Below, one piece after another: positions 39,423 to 48,321 of a stretch of DNA of 51,046 nucleotides. This DNA is from Acidobacteriota bacterium (GTDB lineage: Bacteria; Acidobacteriota; Holophagae; Acanthopleuribacterales; Acanthopleuribacteraceae): positions 1 to 51,046 of the forward strand of contig JASJCB010000079.1 in the NCBI GenBank assembly GCA_030066195.1, read 5' to 3'. The translations under genes and the position numbers were made by a program. The notes under the pieces were generated by a model. It saw only the letters and a list, made by a program, of their open reading frames with translations, was not told the DNA's origin and searched no databases. The number at the start of each line of letters is the position of its first letter. The stretch's first letter is position 1.

Positions 39423-42356
39423 ATGGAAGTAGCACTTTTTATATTTTTCGTGGTCGCCGTCATCTATATGCTCGTGCGCCTGTCCAGGGTGACCCGCCTT
39501 TTGGAAATCACCAAAACCGGCCTGGAAGGTCAGCTTAATGTACTGCGGCGCAATAATCGCGACTTGAGCCGGCGAATAGAAAACCTGGAGCGGAGGGCGT
39601 ATACCACCGAGCGGACTACCGCTGATTCTGCCCCGATCGAACAACCGAAACCGGCAGACAGCACGGTCGCGCCGGAGCCGGTCACTATCGCTGAGCCCGT
39701 CCAAGTCGAGCCGGAAACTCCGGAGCCTGTCCCCATCGTGCCGCCGCCTAAAATCACCCAACCCATCGAAGTGCCTGAGGATCGGCCCGAACCGAAACCG
39801 GTCGCCAAAACACCGTCGAAACCAGGGTTCGAATTGGACTGGGAAAGCTGGCTGGGCATCCGGGGCGCGGCCGTTCTCGGCGGCGTCGTGCTGGTCCTGG
39901 CTACTGTTTATCTCTTTCGCTATTCCATTGAAAAAGGATGGATTACCCCGGGCCTGCGCGTGATCAGCGGCCTGACCGGCGGTATCGGCGCAATAATCGG
40001 CGCCGAGGCCCTGCGTCGCCGCGACTTCCCCTGGCCTGCCGCCGGCTTGGCCGGCGCCGGCATTGCCGCCCTGTACGTTTCACTCTGGGCCGCACACTTC
40101 CTCTACGGGTTTCTGGACACCCGGGTCTGCTTCGCCCTGATGGGACTGGTTACCCTGGGCTGCGGTTGGCTTTCCCTGTATCAACGCTCCATTCTTGTCG
40201 CCGCTTTGGGCCTGGCGGGCGGTTTTGCCGCGCCCGTTATGGTTACCTTCTCGGACTTCTCCACCACGGAACTCTTCCTCTACCTTGTCCTGTTGAACTG
40301 CGGGGTTCTCTTCCTCACCCGGCGTCTCAAACACCCGGCTTTGGCTGCAATGGGCCTGGCCGCGACCTTTCTCTTTCAATTCAGCCACCTGGTCCAAGGA
40401 AATATCGAACAAAACCTGTTGAACACCCTCATGATGGTGGGCTTTGCCCCGCTTTACAGTTGGCCCCGAGATGACGGTAATCGGAAAAATTTCTGGAAGA
40501 ACCTGCGAAGGTCGGCCTGGTTGCCGCCCTTCCTGCTATTGGGTGGTATGATCACGGCTCAGGGAGACAATCTCGACTGGGTCAGGCCGGCCGTAGTCCT
40601 TTGCGCCCTTACGCCCGCGGCCATTTACATGTCCCGTCGTCACCGAGACCAGGTCATCGTATTGATTACCGCTGTCCTGACGCTGTTCCTTCTGGGTATG
40701 ACTTTCAACAGTTGGACCGAGCTTACCGCAAGCCCCTGGTTGACCATGTCCCTGCTTTGCGGACCGGCGCTTATCACGGGCGTCGCCTCACTGGCTATGC
40801 CGCGTTATGAGGACGTGCCTAACCTGGTAGCGCCCTCATTGACTCTGGTTGCCGGAACCATGATCCTCGCTCTGGCCGCATCGGCCGTTGCCGACTTTCT
40901 GGAAATCGGCCCCTTGCTGGCGACCTGGTTCGTCCTGGCCGCAATCCTCACCCTGCACGCTCGCAAGGCCGATTGCTACCTGGGTTACCTGGCCGCAAGC
41001 ACCGGGCCGTCTGCCGGCATCATGATCCTGATGGTCAGCCCGCTGATCGGCGAAGCCCTCAGTCAACTTCAAGGCATGGGCCTGGCTTGCCTGGCTCTCG
41101 CCGCCGCGGGTTATCCTCTATTCTTCGCTCACAAGGCCGGCGAGGAAAAGGAGAGGGACCGCGCCCTTTTGGCGACAAGAGTTGCCGCCTTATTGGCGAT
41201 CTGGTTCTTCTGGTTCACCTTTCTGAACCAGGCCCTGTCAGCGCTTATGACCACCGTCACCATCATCCTGGCCATGGGAGCGGTCGCCATGTCCGGCGGG
41301 CGCGGCTACGCTCGAACCGTTGCGGTTGCCTTTGCGGCCCAAACCATCTTCGCCCTCACGGGTACCGAAGACGCGAGAGTTTTGCTACTGCATTTCATCA
41401 GCGTCGCATTGCTGACCCTGTACCCGGCGATTCCGGGTTGCCGCATGGAGCAAGGCTGGTGGCGTCGAGCCGCCGCCGCGGGCGCCGCACCTGCCTGGCT
41501 CCTGGGTTTATGGGTTTCCTGGGATGCGGTCCTGCCTGACGTGAGCGCCGTTTATCTCGCTCTGGCCCTGGCCGCACTACCCATCCTTGCCTATCGCCTG
41601 GTCGCTGAAGCCTCCGAGGCAATGCGCAACGCCTGGATTACCGCCGGCGCGGCTCTCCTCGCTCAGGTCATTCCCTTCGGTCTGGGTTGGGAAATGTTCG
41701 CCGCCGAGAGCGGATGGTGGATCGTTCAAGGCTTCATGCTGGCCGTCATTTTGGGCCTGTACGGCCAACGCACCGGCAACCTGACCGTACAGATCGCCGC
41801 CCTGGTCTTCGGTATCCCGGCGGTCCTGGTTCGCTTTGCCGACGGTATCTTCGACGCGCCCGGCGGTTACGCCGCGCTGACCGATCACCTATTAGATCCA
41901 ACCTGGCTGGTCCCCCTTGCGTTCTGTTTCGCCGGCTATCGGCTTTCGCTACGAACTGGCGAGGGCGGCGGACGCATTTCCGCGGTCTTCGGCCTCTTTG
42001 GACTGATCACCGGATTCGTGTGGATGAACCGGACCATTTCCTACCTCTTCGCACCCGATACCGTGCTGGTTTCGGAGGAATACCACGAACTGGCCGGGGA
42101 CCTGATCCGCTCACTAAGCTGGATCGGTTTCGCGTTGATCATCATGGCCCACGGCATCCGACACGGCCGATCCGGCCCGCGCAAACTGGGTCTGGCTTTC
42201 CTCATGCTGGCCATCAGTAAGGTCTTCATCTACGATCTCAGCCAATTGACCGATCTGTGGCGCGTCGCCAGCCTGTTCGGCCTGGCCTTGTCGCTGATCC
42301 TGGTCTCGGTCGCCTACCGCCGCTTTGTCAAGCCGTCGGGTTTGGAGACCAGGTAG
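39423..42356 (+). CDS. DUF2339 large multi-pass membrane protein
   Basis: A 977-residue protein. It has an N-terminal helix (1-20), a short coiled coil (about 28-60, LEGQLNVLRRNNRDLSRRIENLE) and a Pro/Glu-rich linker (60-135). More than twenty hydrophobic helices follow to the C-terminus. The entry WESWLGIRGAAVLGGVVLVLA and the following GWITPGLRVISGLTGG are hallmarks of DUF2339. The function is unknown across bacteria; a link to envelope processes is only suggested by its topology. Frame, codon use and length are consistent throughout. A strong terminator follows at 42429. Confidence 0.88.
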   Translation: MEVALFIFFVVAVIYMLVRLSRVTRLLEITKTGLEGQLNVLRRNNRDLSRRIENLERRAYTTERTTADSAPIEQPKPADSTVAPEPVTIAEPVQVEPETPEPVPIVPPPKITQPIEVPEDRPEPKPVAKTPSKPGFELDWESWLGIRGAAVLGGVVLVLATVYLFRYSIEKGWITPGLRVISGLTGGIGAIIGAEALRRRDFPWPAAGLAGAGIAALYVSLWAAHFLYGFLDTRVCFALMGLVTLGCGWLSLYQRSILVAALGLAGGFAAPVMVTFSDFSTTELFLYLVLLNCGVLFLTRRLKHPALAAMGLAATFLFQFSHLVQGNIEQNLLNTLMMVGFAPLYSWPRDDGNRKNFWKNLRRSAWLPPFLLLGGMITAQGDNLDWVRPAVVLCALTPAAIYMSRRHRDQVIVLITAVLTLFLLGMTFNSWTELTASPWLTMSLLCGPALITGVASLAMPRYEDVPNLVAPSLTLVAGTMILALAASAVADFLEIGPLLATWFVLAAILTLHARKADCYLGYLAASTGPSAGIMILMVSPLIGEALSQLQGMGLACLALAAAGYPLFFAHKAGEEKERDRALLATRVAALLAIWFFWFTFLNQALSALMTTVTIILAMGAVAMSGGRGYARTVAVAFAAQTIFALTGTEDARVLLLHFISVALLTLYPAIPGCRMEQGWWRRAAAAGAAPAWLLGLWVSWDAVLPDVSAVYLALALAALPILAYRLVAEASEAMRNAWITAGAALLAQVIPFGLGWEMFAAESGWWIVQGFMLAVILGLYGQRTGNLTVQIAALVFGIPAVLVRFADGIFDAPGGYAALTDHLLDPTWLVPLAFCFAGYRLSLRTGEGGGRISAVFGLFGLITGFVWMNRTISYLFAPDTVLVSEEYHELAGDLIRSLSWIGFALIIMAHGIRHGRSGPRKLGLAFLMLAISKVFIYDLSQLTDLWRVASLFGLALSLILVSVAYRRFVKPSGLETR

Positions 42357-42428
42357 CTTTCCGGCAAAGCACCACGGTGCCTCACCGGCCGGAATGTCAG
42401 AGGGGAATGTACGGGATTACATTGGCAT

Positions 42429-42471
42429 GAGCCCGGTCAATGCGGTTGCATCGACCGGGCTCACTATTTTT
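42429..42471 (+). terminator. Rho-independent terminator of the DUF2339 gene
   Basis: GAGCCCGGTC at 42429-42438 pairs perfectly with 42453-42462, and ATGC/GCAT extends the stem inside across one A-C mismatch to a GGTT loop. ACTATTTTTG follows. It is a strong and unambiguous terminator 72 bases after the stop codon. Confidence 0.88.
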
Positions 42472-42658
42472 GCGTTTACGATGAATAATAGAAGAGAAGC
42501 CACATTAGCCTTGGCCGGCCGTGCATCGGCCGCCGGCGGACATTGCGGTTTGAAAACCAAGGCTTGGGTTTTTGTGAGGCCCGGCCTTTGGAATTGGCGG
42601 CGTTCGCCTTCGGAATCAGGTATTGGTCAGGCGTTTGCCAGAGGTTCCTCCGGCGCGA

Positions 42659-42744
42659 ACAAACGACCCTCGTGTCCATAAGCACGGTCTTGTAACTTCG
42701 GTCACTCTGGTTTCATGCCCGGCTCTTTCTACAGGGTCGTTTGT
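42659..42744. repeat. 12-bp inverted repeat pair in intergenic DNA
   Basis: ACAAACGACCCT at 42659-42670 recurs as its exact reverse complement at 42733-42744, 62 bases apart. It lies in the 310-base gap between the terminator and the M23 gene, which otherwise holds no ORF that I can support. It could be the ends of a tiny non-autonomous element or a long-loop hairpin. Confidence 0.5.
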
Positions 42745-42782
42745 CCACGCTACGGATGATGAACCGAAGCCTCTCGACGGGT

Positions 42783-45110
42783 TTATTGAATGTTGCCGAG
42801 CGCCGTCAGTTTCAGGCCGGAGCCCGTGTCGGCGGTTAGGATGATGCCGTCGCCCACCTCGTCCGGGTGCGAGCTGTTGAGCGAGACCGTCACCGTCACT
42901 GTATCGCTGCTGCCCGCGCTCAAGCTGAGGGAGGAACTGCTCAGGCTGATCGTGTTGTTAGCCGAGCTGATCGCTTCCAGGGTCACCGTGACCGACGAAG
43001 CGCTCGTATTGGTCACCGTGTAGGTCAGGTTGACCGTGTCGCCGGGGCTCGCGGTGGTTTCACGTGTAGCGGGGGTCAAGGTCAGGTCGGGCAGATTGGC
43101 CAGGGATAGTGAAGCGGATGCCGTACTGCCCCAGATGTCGGCGACGGCCATGTTGCCGCTGCTGCCGGACGCATCCAGACCCGAAACCGCGAAGCTATAA
43201 TCCGCCTGGCTGTCTCCCGAGTTGGTGTGCTCGGCAAAGGCCACGCCCCACATGCCGCTCGCGAAATCGACCACGGGTCGGTCCATATGCTCGGGATTGT
43301 CAGGGCCGTTGGCCTTGTTGGCGTCGGGCCAGTTCCAACTGTCGGTATCGGCGCCCCAGTCGAAACTCAGGCCGTTCAGGTCGAATTGGGTGTCGGGGGT
43401 GCTGTACTCGAAGAAGAACAGGTCGCCGGTTGCGGAGGTGTTGGCGCCGATCAGTGTGGGCGCGGCGGGGGTTGTGTCCGTGTAGGGCAGGAACTCCAAC
43501 GGGTTTCGACAGTGGGATTGGTAGATGCCGCCGACCCGCATTTCGAAGTGCAGGTGATCATAGCCGCTTGCACTCTCCCCGCTTTCACCGATTTCAGTGC
43601 CGCGACTGACGGTCTCACCGATAATGAGCGACTCCGAGACCGAGTCCAGGTGCAGGTAGTAGGAGTAGACATAGGGCGCGCAGTCCCCATGGCGGATGGC
43701 CACCACCGGCTCGGAGAAACCGGAATGGGTACCGGCCTTTTCCACGACGCCGTCGGCCACCGCGTACACGGGGGTGCCGATGGTCATGTCGATATCCAGC
43801 CCGCGGTGGAAGTCGTAGCGGTAGTTGCCGCTCACCAACTGGCGCGGACCGTAGGGAGAAGCCAGGTCGGCTTGGGGCGGCGTGGTTCCGCCGGTGGGCC
43901 AATGGTAAACGATGCCGTGATTGCAAGCGGTGTTCGGGTCTACCGATACCAGCGCGACATCATCGTCCAGGGTGAAGAACAGGTAAGCCGTACCGTCGGT
44001 GCCCACGGTCAGCGCATTACTGGCCACGGTGGAAAGCGATTCATTGATATTGGGAACCGCGTCTTCGATCTGATAGTGATGGGCGTGTTGGGCTACGAAG
44101 ACCCCGTTGGTGTCGAACTCGAACAGGATCTCGCGTTCCTCGGCGCCCGTGCCGGTTTCCATCACGAACAGGTGGTCGTTGGAGGGGTCCACGGCCAGGT
44201 TGGTTTCGTCGGTGAAAATATTGTTGATGCCGGTCTCGCTTTCGGCCTGAGCTTGGGACATGAACACGGACACGGTCCCGGAAACGCCGTCAATGGTCAC
44301 CAAGTCACCGGTCGAGCCGCCGCCGTGTTCGTAGACGAAACCGAACAGGTCGCCGCTGCTGTCCGCGCGAATCTGCCACAGTCCGAAGGCCTGGCCCGTG
44401 GTAACGGGTGTGTCCAGGGCATCGCTGATGTCTTTGTAAGAGGCCAGCAGCGTCATGTCAGCGGTGCCGCCGGGAATGGTTCCGGTCAGTTCGAAGGAAT
44501 AGACACCGTTTGACCCGGCCACATCGGTCAGATCGTCGCTGCTGTCCAGGTTGTCGTAAAGCACGAACAGGGTGTCGCCGGAGACGGTGAGCCGGTGAAA
44601 GGCGCGGGAACTGCTGTCGAGGCCGTTGTCGTAAATATCAAGAACCCGCTCGGGTGTACCCAGGTCGGTACCGTCCCAGGGGAACCGCACAACGTAGTTA
44701 TCCTCGATGTTCTTGCTGTTCCAGACACCGGTGACCAAAGCGTAAAGATCGCCGTTGTCATCGCGGAACAGGTCGGATACCTTGGCGCCGTAGACTTTCT
44801 GGGGTGAAAGGTCTTCCAGCGTATCCTCATCGGCGAGCACGCTGAAGCGGCTGGTTCCGGTGAGCGTGGGGTCCACCAGGACCAGGGCGTCCTCGGCGCT
44901 GCCGGCGCCGCCGTCGTCTTCGAAATAGACCAGGCGACCATCTTCCAAAACCTCCAGGGCACGAGGATCGGTATCGCCTGAGCCGGTCCAACTCAGGATA
45001 TCGGTTTGCTCGATGACACCGGCAACCTCACCGGCGCCGAGGTTTAAGGCACAGAAAAGAAGCAGGGTAAGGCTTTTGCTGATTTGGGAATGAGGGGCAA
45101 AGAAATTCAT
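42783..45110 (-). CDS. secreted M23 metallopeptidase with propeller-like and CARDB-like regions
   Basis: A 775-residue exported protein. A signal peptide (SLTLLLFCALNLGAGEVAG) is followed by about 330 residues of Asp/Thr-rich repeats with propeller character. Next comes an M23/LytM peptidase domain with HRGLDIDMTIGTPVYAVADG and the HxH motif in YDHLHFEMR; both zinc-site parts are present. The last about 110 residues (LTLTPATRETTASPGDTVNLTYTVTN) are an Ig-like CARDB/NEW3-type domain. It probably cuts peptidoglycan or extracellular protein. The frame is open 183 bases upstream, but AAGGAGG lies before ATG 45110 and the signal peptide starts there. Confidence 0.82.
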   Translation of the reverse strand: MNFFAPHSQISKSLTLLLFCALNLGAGEVAGVIEQTDILSWTGSGDTDPRALEVLEDGRLVYFEDDGGAGSAEDALVLVDPTLTGTSRFSVLADEDTLEDLSPQKVYGAKVSDLFRDDNGDLYALVTGVWNSKNIEDNYVVRFPWDGTDLGTPERVLDIYDNGLDSSSRAFHRLTVSGDTLFVLYDNLDSSDDLTDVAGSNGVYSFELTGTIPGGTADMTLLASYKDISDALDTPVTTGQAFGLWQIRADSSGDLFGFVYEHGGGSTGDLVTIDGVSGTVSVFMSQAQAESETGINNIFTDETNLAVDPSNDHLFVMETGTGAEEREILFEFDTNGVFVAQHAHHYQIEDAVPNINESLSTVASNALTVGTDGTAYLFFTLDDDVALVSVDPNTACNHGIVYHWPTGGTTPPQADLASPYGPRQLVSGNYRYDFHRGLDIDMTIGTPVYAVADGVVEKAGTHSGFSEPVVAIRHGDCAPYVYSYYLHLDSVSESLIIGETVSRGTEIGESGESASGYDHLHFEMRVGGIYQSHCRNPLEFLPYTDTTPAAPTLIGANTSATGDLFFFEYSTPDTQFDLNGLSFDWGADTDSWNWPDANKANGPDNPEHMDRPVVDFASGMWGVAFAEHTNSGDSQADYSFAVSGLDASGSSGNMAVADIWGSTASASLSLANLPDLTLTPATRETTASPGDTVNLTYTVTNTSASSVTVTLEAISSANNTISLSSSSLSLSAGSSDTVTVTVSLNSSHPDEVGDGIILTADTGSGLKLTALGNIQ

Positions 45111-45700
45111 TGTGAAAACCTCCTTGATCGTCACACCATAGATAAAGGTGTTTCGAGCGGGAAGATCATCACGGGATTTTTCGGCAATTCGGCAAAGTGC
45201 GAGGCCGGTCACCAAAGGCTGTTTCGGGCCGATTCGGTTGACACTTTTCGGGTAGAAAAACTCTTTAGGACATATAGGCGTTTTCGGTTTCATGCCCTTG
45301 TTATGAAGCCCGACCGGGTAGTGGATTGGGTGGTTGTGAATTGCGATCCCCGCCGGTGATCAGCGGCGCTGGAATCGGAAGACAACCAATAAGGACTCGA
45401 ACTCCACGATTTGAAAACCTAACAAGCTAAAATCGGCGTATTCCCACAAATAAACCCTGAAGAACCACAAACCTGTTTTAAGGCGATTGTCGATACCCCG
45501 TGTTGATCGGTACCTCTACACCCGCGGCTGCTTTAGGCAACGCCCGGCCCTATTCAGTTGACAGGTTCCCAACCTGTCCCCACCCTTTTTGTGCCGGACT
45601 CGCCATCGGATTCCTCAGACTTAACAGCAGAGATCCGGCGAGTCGCCGCAATTGAGGCAGCCTTAAAACTTCTAACTATATCTGATCATTACTGTTTTGA
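45111..45700. other. intergenic, nothing coding recognised
   Basis: About 590 bases between two leftward genes. It contains a short palindrome GACAGGTTCCCAACCTGTC near 45560, followed by CCCCACCCTTTTT, which could be a weak terminator or a dispersed repeat. No ORF with a ribosome site is seen. Confidence 0.35.
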
Positions 45701-47881
45701 TTAAAAGGACACCTCGGCACAGACACATGTGTGGTTGAGGATCGCGATGAAATCCCGGACTGTCGCTATTCCCCCGAAACAGGTGCCTTGGACTGACCTC
45801 CACTGAGCCATATATTGTGACAGGCAATGGGAAATCGGCGAACAGTCATCGAGGAATATGCAATTCGCCCACCTCGGGAAATCGATAAAAGGATTTCGGT
45901 TGCCCTGATGCTCATAAACGGTTTCATTTCTTCTCCTTTCCAGGTCATCCACCGGATCCTCTGCATGCCATTGAAGGAGAACCGACAAACGCCCCATGTT
46001 CGTATTTCCAGTCATGACAAGGTCAAGGTCTTCAACCAATTCCAGACCGGGCTCAGGGGTACCGGTAATACCGTGACGCCCTCCTTGAAAGCGGACTGCC
46101 ATGTAAAGCAACCCTCGGGCTACATTTCCTTTCTGGAAATTCCAAACCTGATAACGCTCCGTGGTGCTGTTCAACCAATTGGAGTTACCCGGATAGATCC
46201 CCTCTCCACCACCCTGACCATTGTAGAGGATGGTGGTTGCTTCTCGACAATCCGGGTCAATGTTGGGATTGCAGGTATCGTAGGGGTAATTGTTTCGTTG
46301 AGAATTATAGCCGCTGGTAGCAAGCCTCAGGTGATGTAGATCCGTGTACGGATAGAACCCGTCGCCGGTCTCTTCCGGGAACCCATAGGACTTGGGCCAG
46401 GTATGCTCACGGTTATATTCCCCCGTTCCTCCACCCACTTTGGGATGGGACGCATTTTGATAAAGGGTGAGGATGCGGTTGGTATCGAGGGGATCCTCAT
46501 CGGCACGCTCCAGCACGTCCCAGGTATCCTCATGTGAGTCGTGGTTGTAGGGAAACCCCACGTGACTCGCGATCAGCTCATGTAGGGTAACCCGTAATGC
46601 CGCACCCGTGCTTCGGTCCACCGCGGCATAGTAATCTTCTATACCGACCCGGGTCACCCGACCCGGGGTATTGATCGCTTCGCCCGGGGCCGCTTCTCCG
46701 GAGAATCCAGGTAGACCGACGCCTTCGAAATTGTTGGCGCGCCAGTCTTCTGCGCGATAGGATTGTCGGCCGTAGGGCGCCCGAGAGGCGCCGCCGGGGA
46801 GGTTTTCCATGGCACGGTTACTTTCGGTACCCAAGATTACGGGCGCATACACCAGATCCCCGGGATCGCCGTCGTGGACAGCGACGCCGTCAGCAAGAGT
46901 GCACCACGGCCGTGCGTCCAGGATCCCGTCATCATCGGAATCAAGGTCTTGGCCCAATGAGGTTTCGGCATTTTTTGTCAAGAGCAGAGTCAGGCTACCA
47001 TTGGGAATGATTTCTGACAGGAAACCCGTATACCAGAAGCCGTCACTACCTGTTGTACCTACCTGTGTTTGCCAAAGGATCTCGCCGGGGTTGACCTCCC
47101 CATCCAGCAGCAGTAGCCTGTAAGTCGAGAGATTTCTCCGAGGCTTTCCGAATACCTCGATATACTCGTATTGATCCACCCCTGTATGATTAGCCACAAA
47201 TTCGTGGATCATTGGGAAATGATCAGCCGCACCCATGTTGAAAGTACCCGGTGTAGGTTCGCCTCGACCGAAAGTTCCCCCGTCCGGGTAGCGGGCCAAT
47301 GTTTTGTCGGAGCCTCCCTCCTCCAATTGAAAACCGAGTACCGATACCAGGCCCGCGTCATCGCAATCGCCCGATCCGTAGACACGGGCCTCGACGAGAT
47401 TGTCCGTGGTCAATGGTGTATCGTCGGAAAAATCGCTGCCGTTGCCAACATATAATGCGACTGCATCGGGACCATTTTGCAGCGATCCGTCGCTGAAGAT
47501 CAGATCCACATTGGGCACCGCGGCATTGCCCGCCACAAAAAAGCCGTTTTCATCCAGCGCATAACCGTCCAGATCGAACGCGCTGTAGGAGGCATCATTA
47601 TTCCCATTGAAAAAGACCAATACCAAATCTTCAAGGGAAGCAAAGGGCGGACCGAACAGCTCCACAAACTCCCCCTGGTCCGATCCCGGGGAATCCGCGT
47701 TGATTTCGTTGATGAAGATGCGAGTCGAGGAAGTCGGCATGTAGTCCTTTGCGTTGATGGAAAAATACTCCCTATCTTTTGCCGAATTGGTGGGAATTAA
47801 TTGGAACTCGACAAATTTTGCCCCATCTTGGGCCATGCTAAGTGTTAAGAAGCTTATTAAAATGGTCACGATTTTTGTCAT
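45701..47881 (-). CDS. secreted endonuclease I family nuclease with lamin-tail-like domains
   Basis: A 726-residue exported protein. A signal peptide (MTKIVTILISFLTLSMAQ) precedes two beta-domains resembling lamin-tail domains (FINEINADSPGSDQGEFVELFG near 52 and IHEFVANHTGVDQYEYIEVFG near 225). The C-terminal third is an endonuclease I (EndA/NucM) domain: YNREHTWPKSYG with the metal/catalytic histidine, YTDLHHLRL, and NETVYEHQGNRNPFIDFP. It should cleave DNA or RNA outside the cytoplasm without sequence preference. The end is cysteine-rich (CIFLDDCSPISHC). GAGAGGA precedes ATG 47881. This LTD-plus-nuclease layout is common in large secreted bacterial nucleases. Confidence 0.9.
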   Translation of the reverse strand: MTKIVTILISFLTLSMAQDGAKFVEFQLIPTNSAKDREYFSINAKDYMPTSSTRIFINEINADSPGSDQGEFVELFGPPFASLEDLVLVFFNGNNDASYSAFDLDGYALDENGFFVAGNAAVPNVDLIFSDGSLQNGPDAVALYVGNGSDFSDDTPLTTDNLVEARVYGSGDCDDAGLVSVLGFQLEEGGSDKTLARYPDGGTFGRGEPTPGTFNMGAADHFPMIHEFVANHTGVDQYEYIEVFGKPRRNLSTYRLLLLDGEVNPGEILWQTQVGTTGSDGFWYTGFLSEIIPNGSLTLLLTKNAETSLGQDLDSDDDGILDARPWCTLADGVAVHDGDPGDLVYAPVILGTESNRAMENLPGGASRAPYGRQSYRAEDWRANNFEGVGLPGFSGEAAPGEAINTPGRVTRVGIEDYYAAVDRSTGAALRVTLHELIASHVGFPYNHDSHEDTWDVLERADEDPLDTNRILTLYQNASHPKVGGGTGEYNREHTWPKSYGFPEETGDGFYPYTDLHHLRLATSGYNSQRNNYPYDTCNPNIDPDCREATTILYNGQGGGEGIYPGNSNWLNSTTERYQVWNFQKGNVARGLLYMAVRFQGGRHGITGTPEPGLELVEDLDLVMTGNTNMGRLSVLLQWHAEDPVDDLERRRNETVYEHQGNRNPFIDFPRWANCIFLDDCSPISHCLSQYMAQWRSVQGTCFGGIATVRDFIAILNHTCVCAEVSF

Positions 47882-48321
47882 AATATCCTCTCTTTATGAC
47901 CGAAGAAGCCAGATCATGGCTTGGCCCTATCTTTAAAAGAGTGGTATTTTCGGACCAACTCTAATTTGTTTTTCTCTCAGGCTCTGCTAACTTGGAATGA
48001 ATGGAAAAAGTAAAGGTAGTTTTTTAGTTTTTACTGGAAAAATCTAAATCCGAGCAAACAGAGCCGCCTTTAGTCTTCGCATAAAGCATACCAGTGCTTG
48101 GCTTCAAATCGAACTACAAATAGAGCAGAGGATTAGCCCTCTAATATCCTTCCGCACAATAGGGTTTCTGATGAGAAAGTTAGAGAGAAAATACCCAAAA
48201 TTTGAGATTTTCCACACCACTGTTGTTGGATAGGGTTTGCCGGGCTCCTGCAAGCTTTCAGTATGAATCAGGGTGGGATTCAGGGGGCTGAACATGGCGA
48301 TATCGCACCGGCCTCTTGCCC
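47882..48321. other. intergenic, nothing recognised
   Basis: About 440 A/T-rich bases between the nuclease gene and the chemoreceptor gene, both leftward. I see no credible ORF, RNA gene or strong hairpin. The promoter of the nuclease must lie here but no clear consensus was found. Confidence 0.4.

Noticed and set aside
43227..44513. 428-codon plus-strand ORF
   Set aside because: Antisense to the M23 peptidase gene; Val/Gly/His-rich shadow translation.
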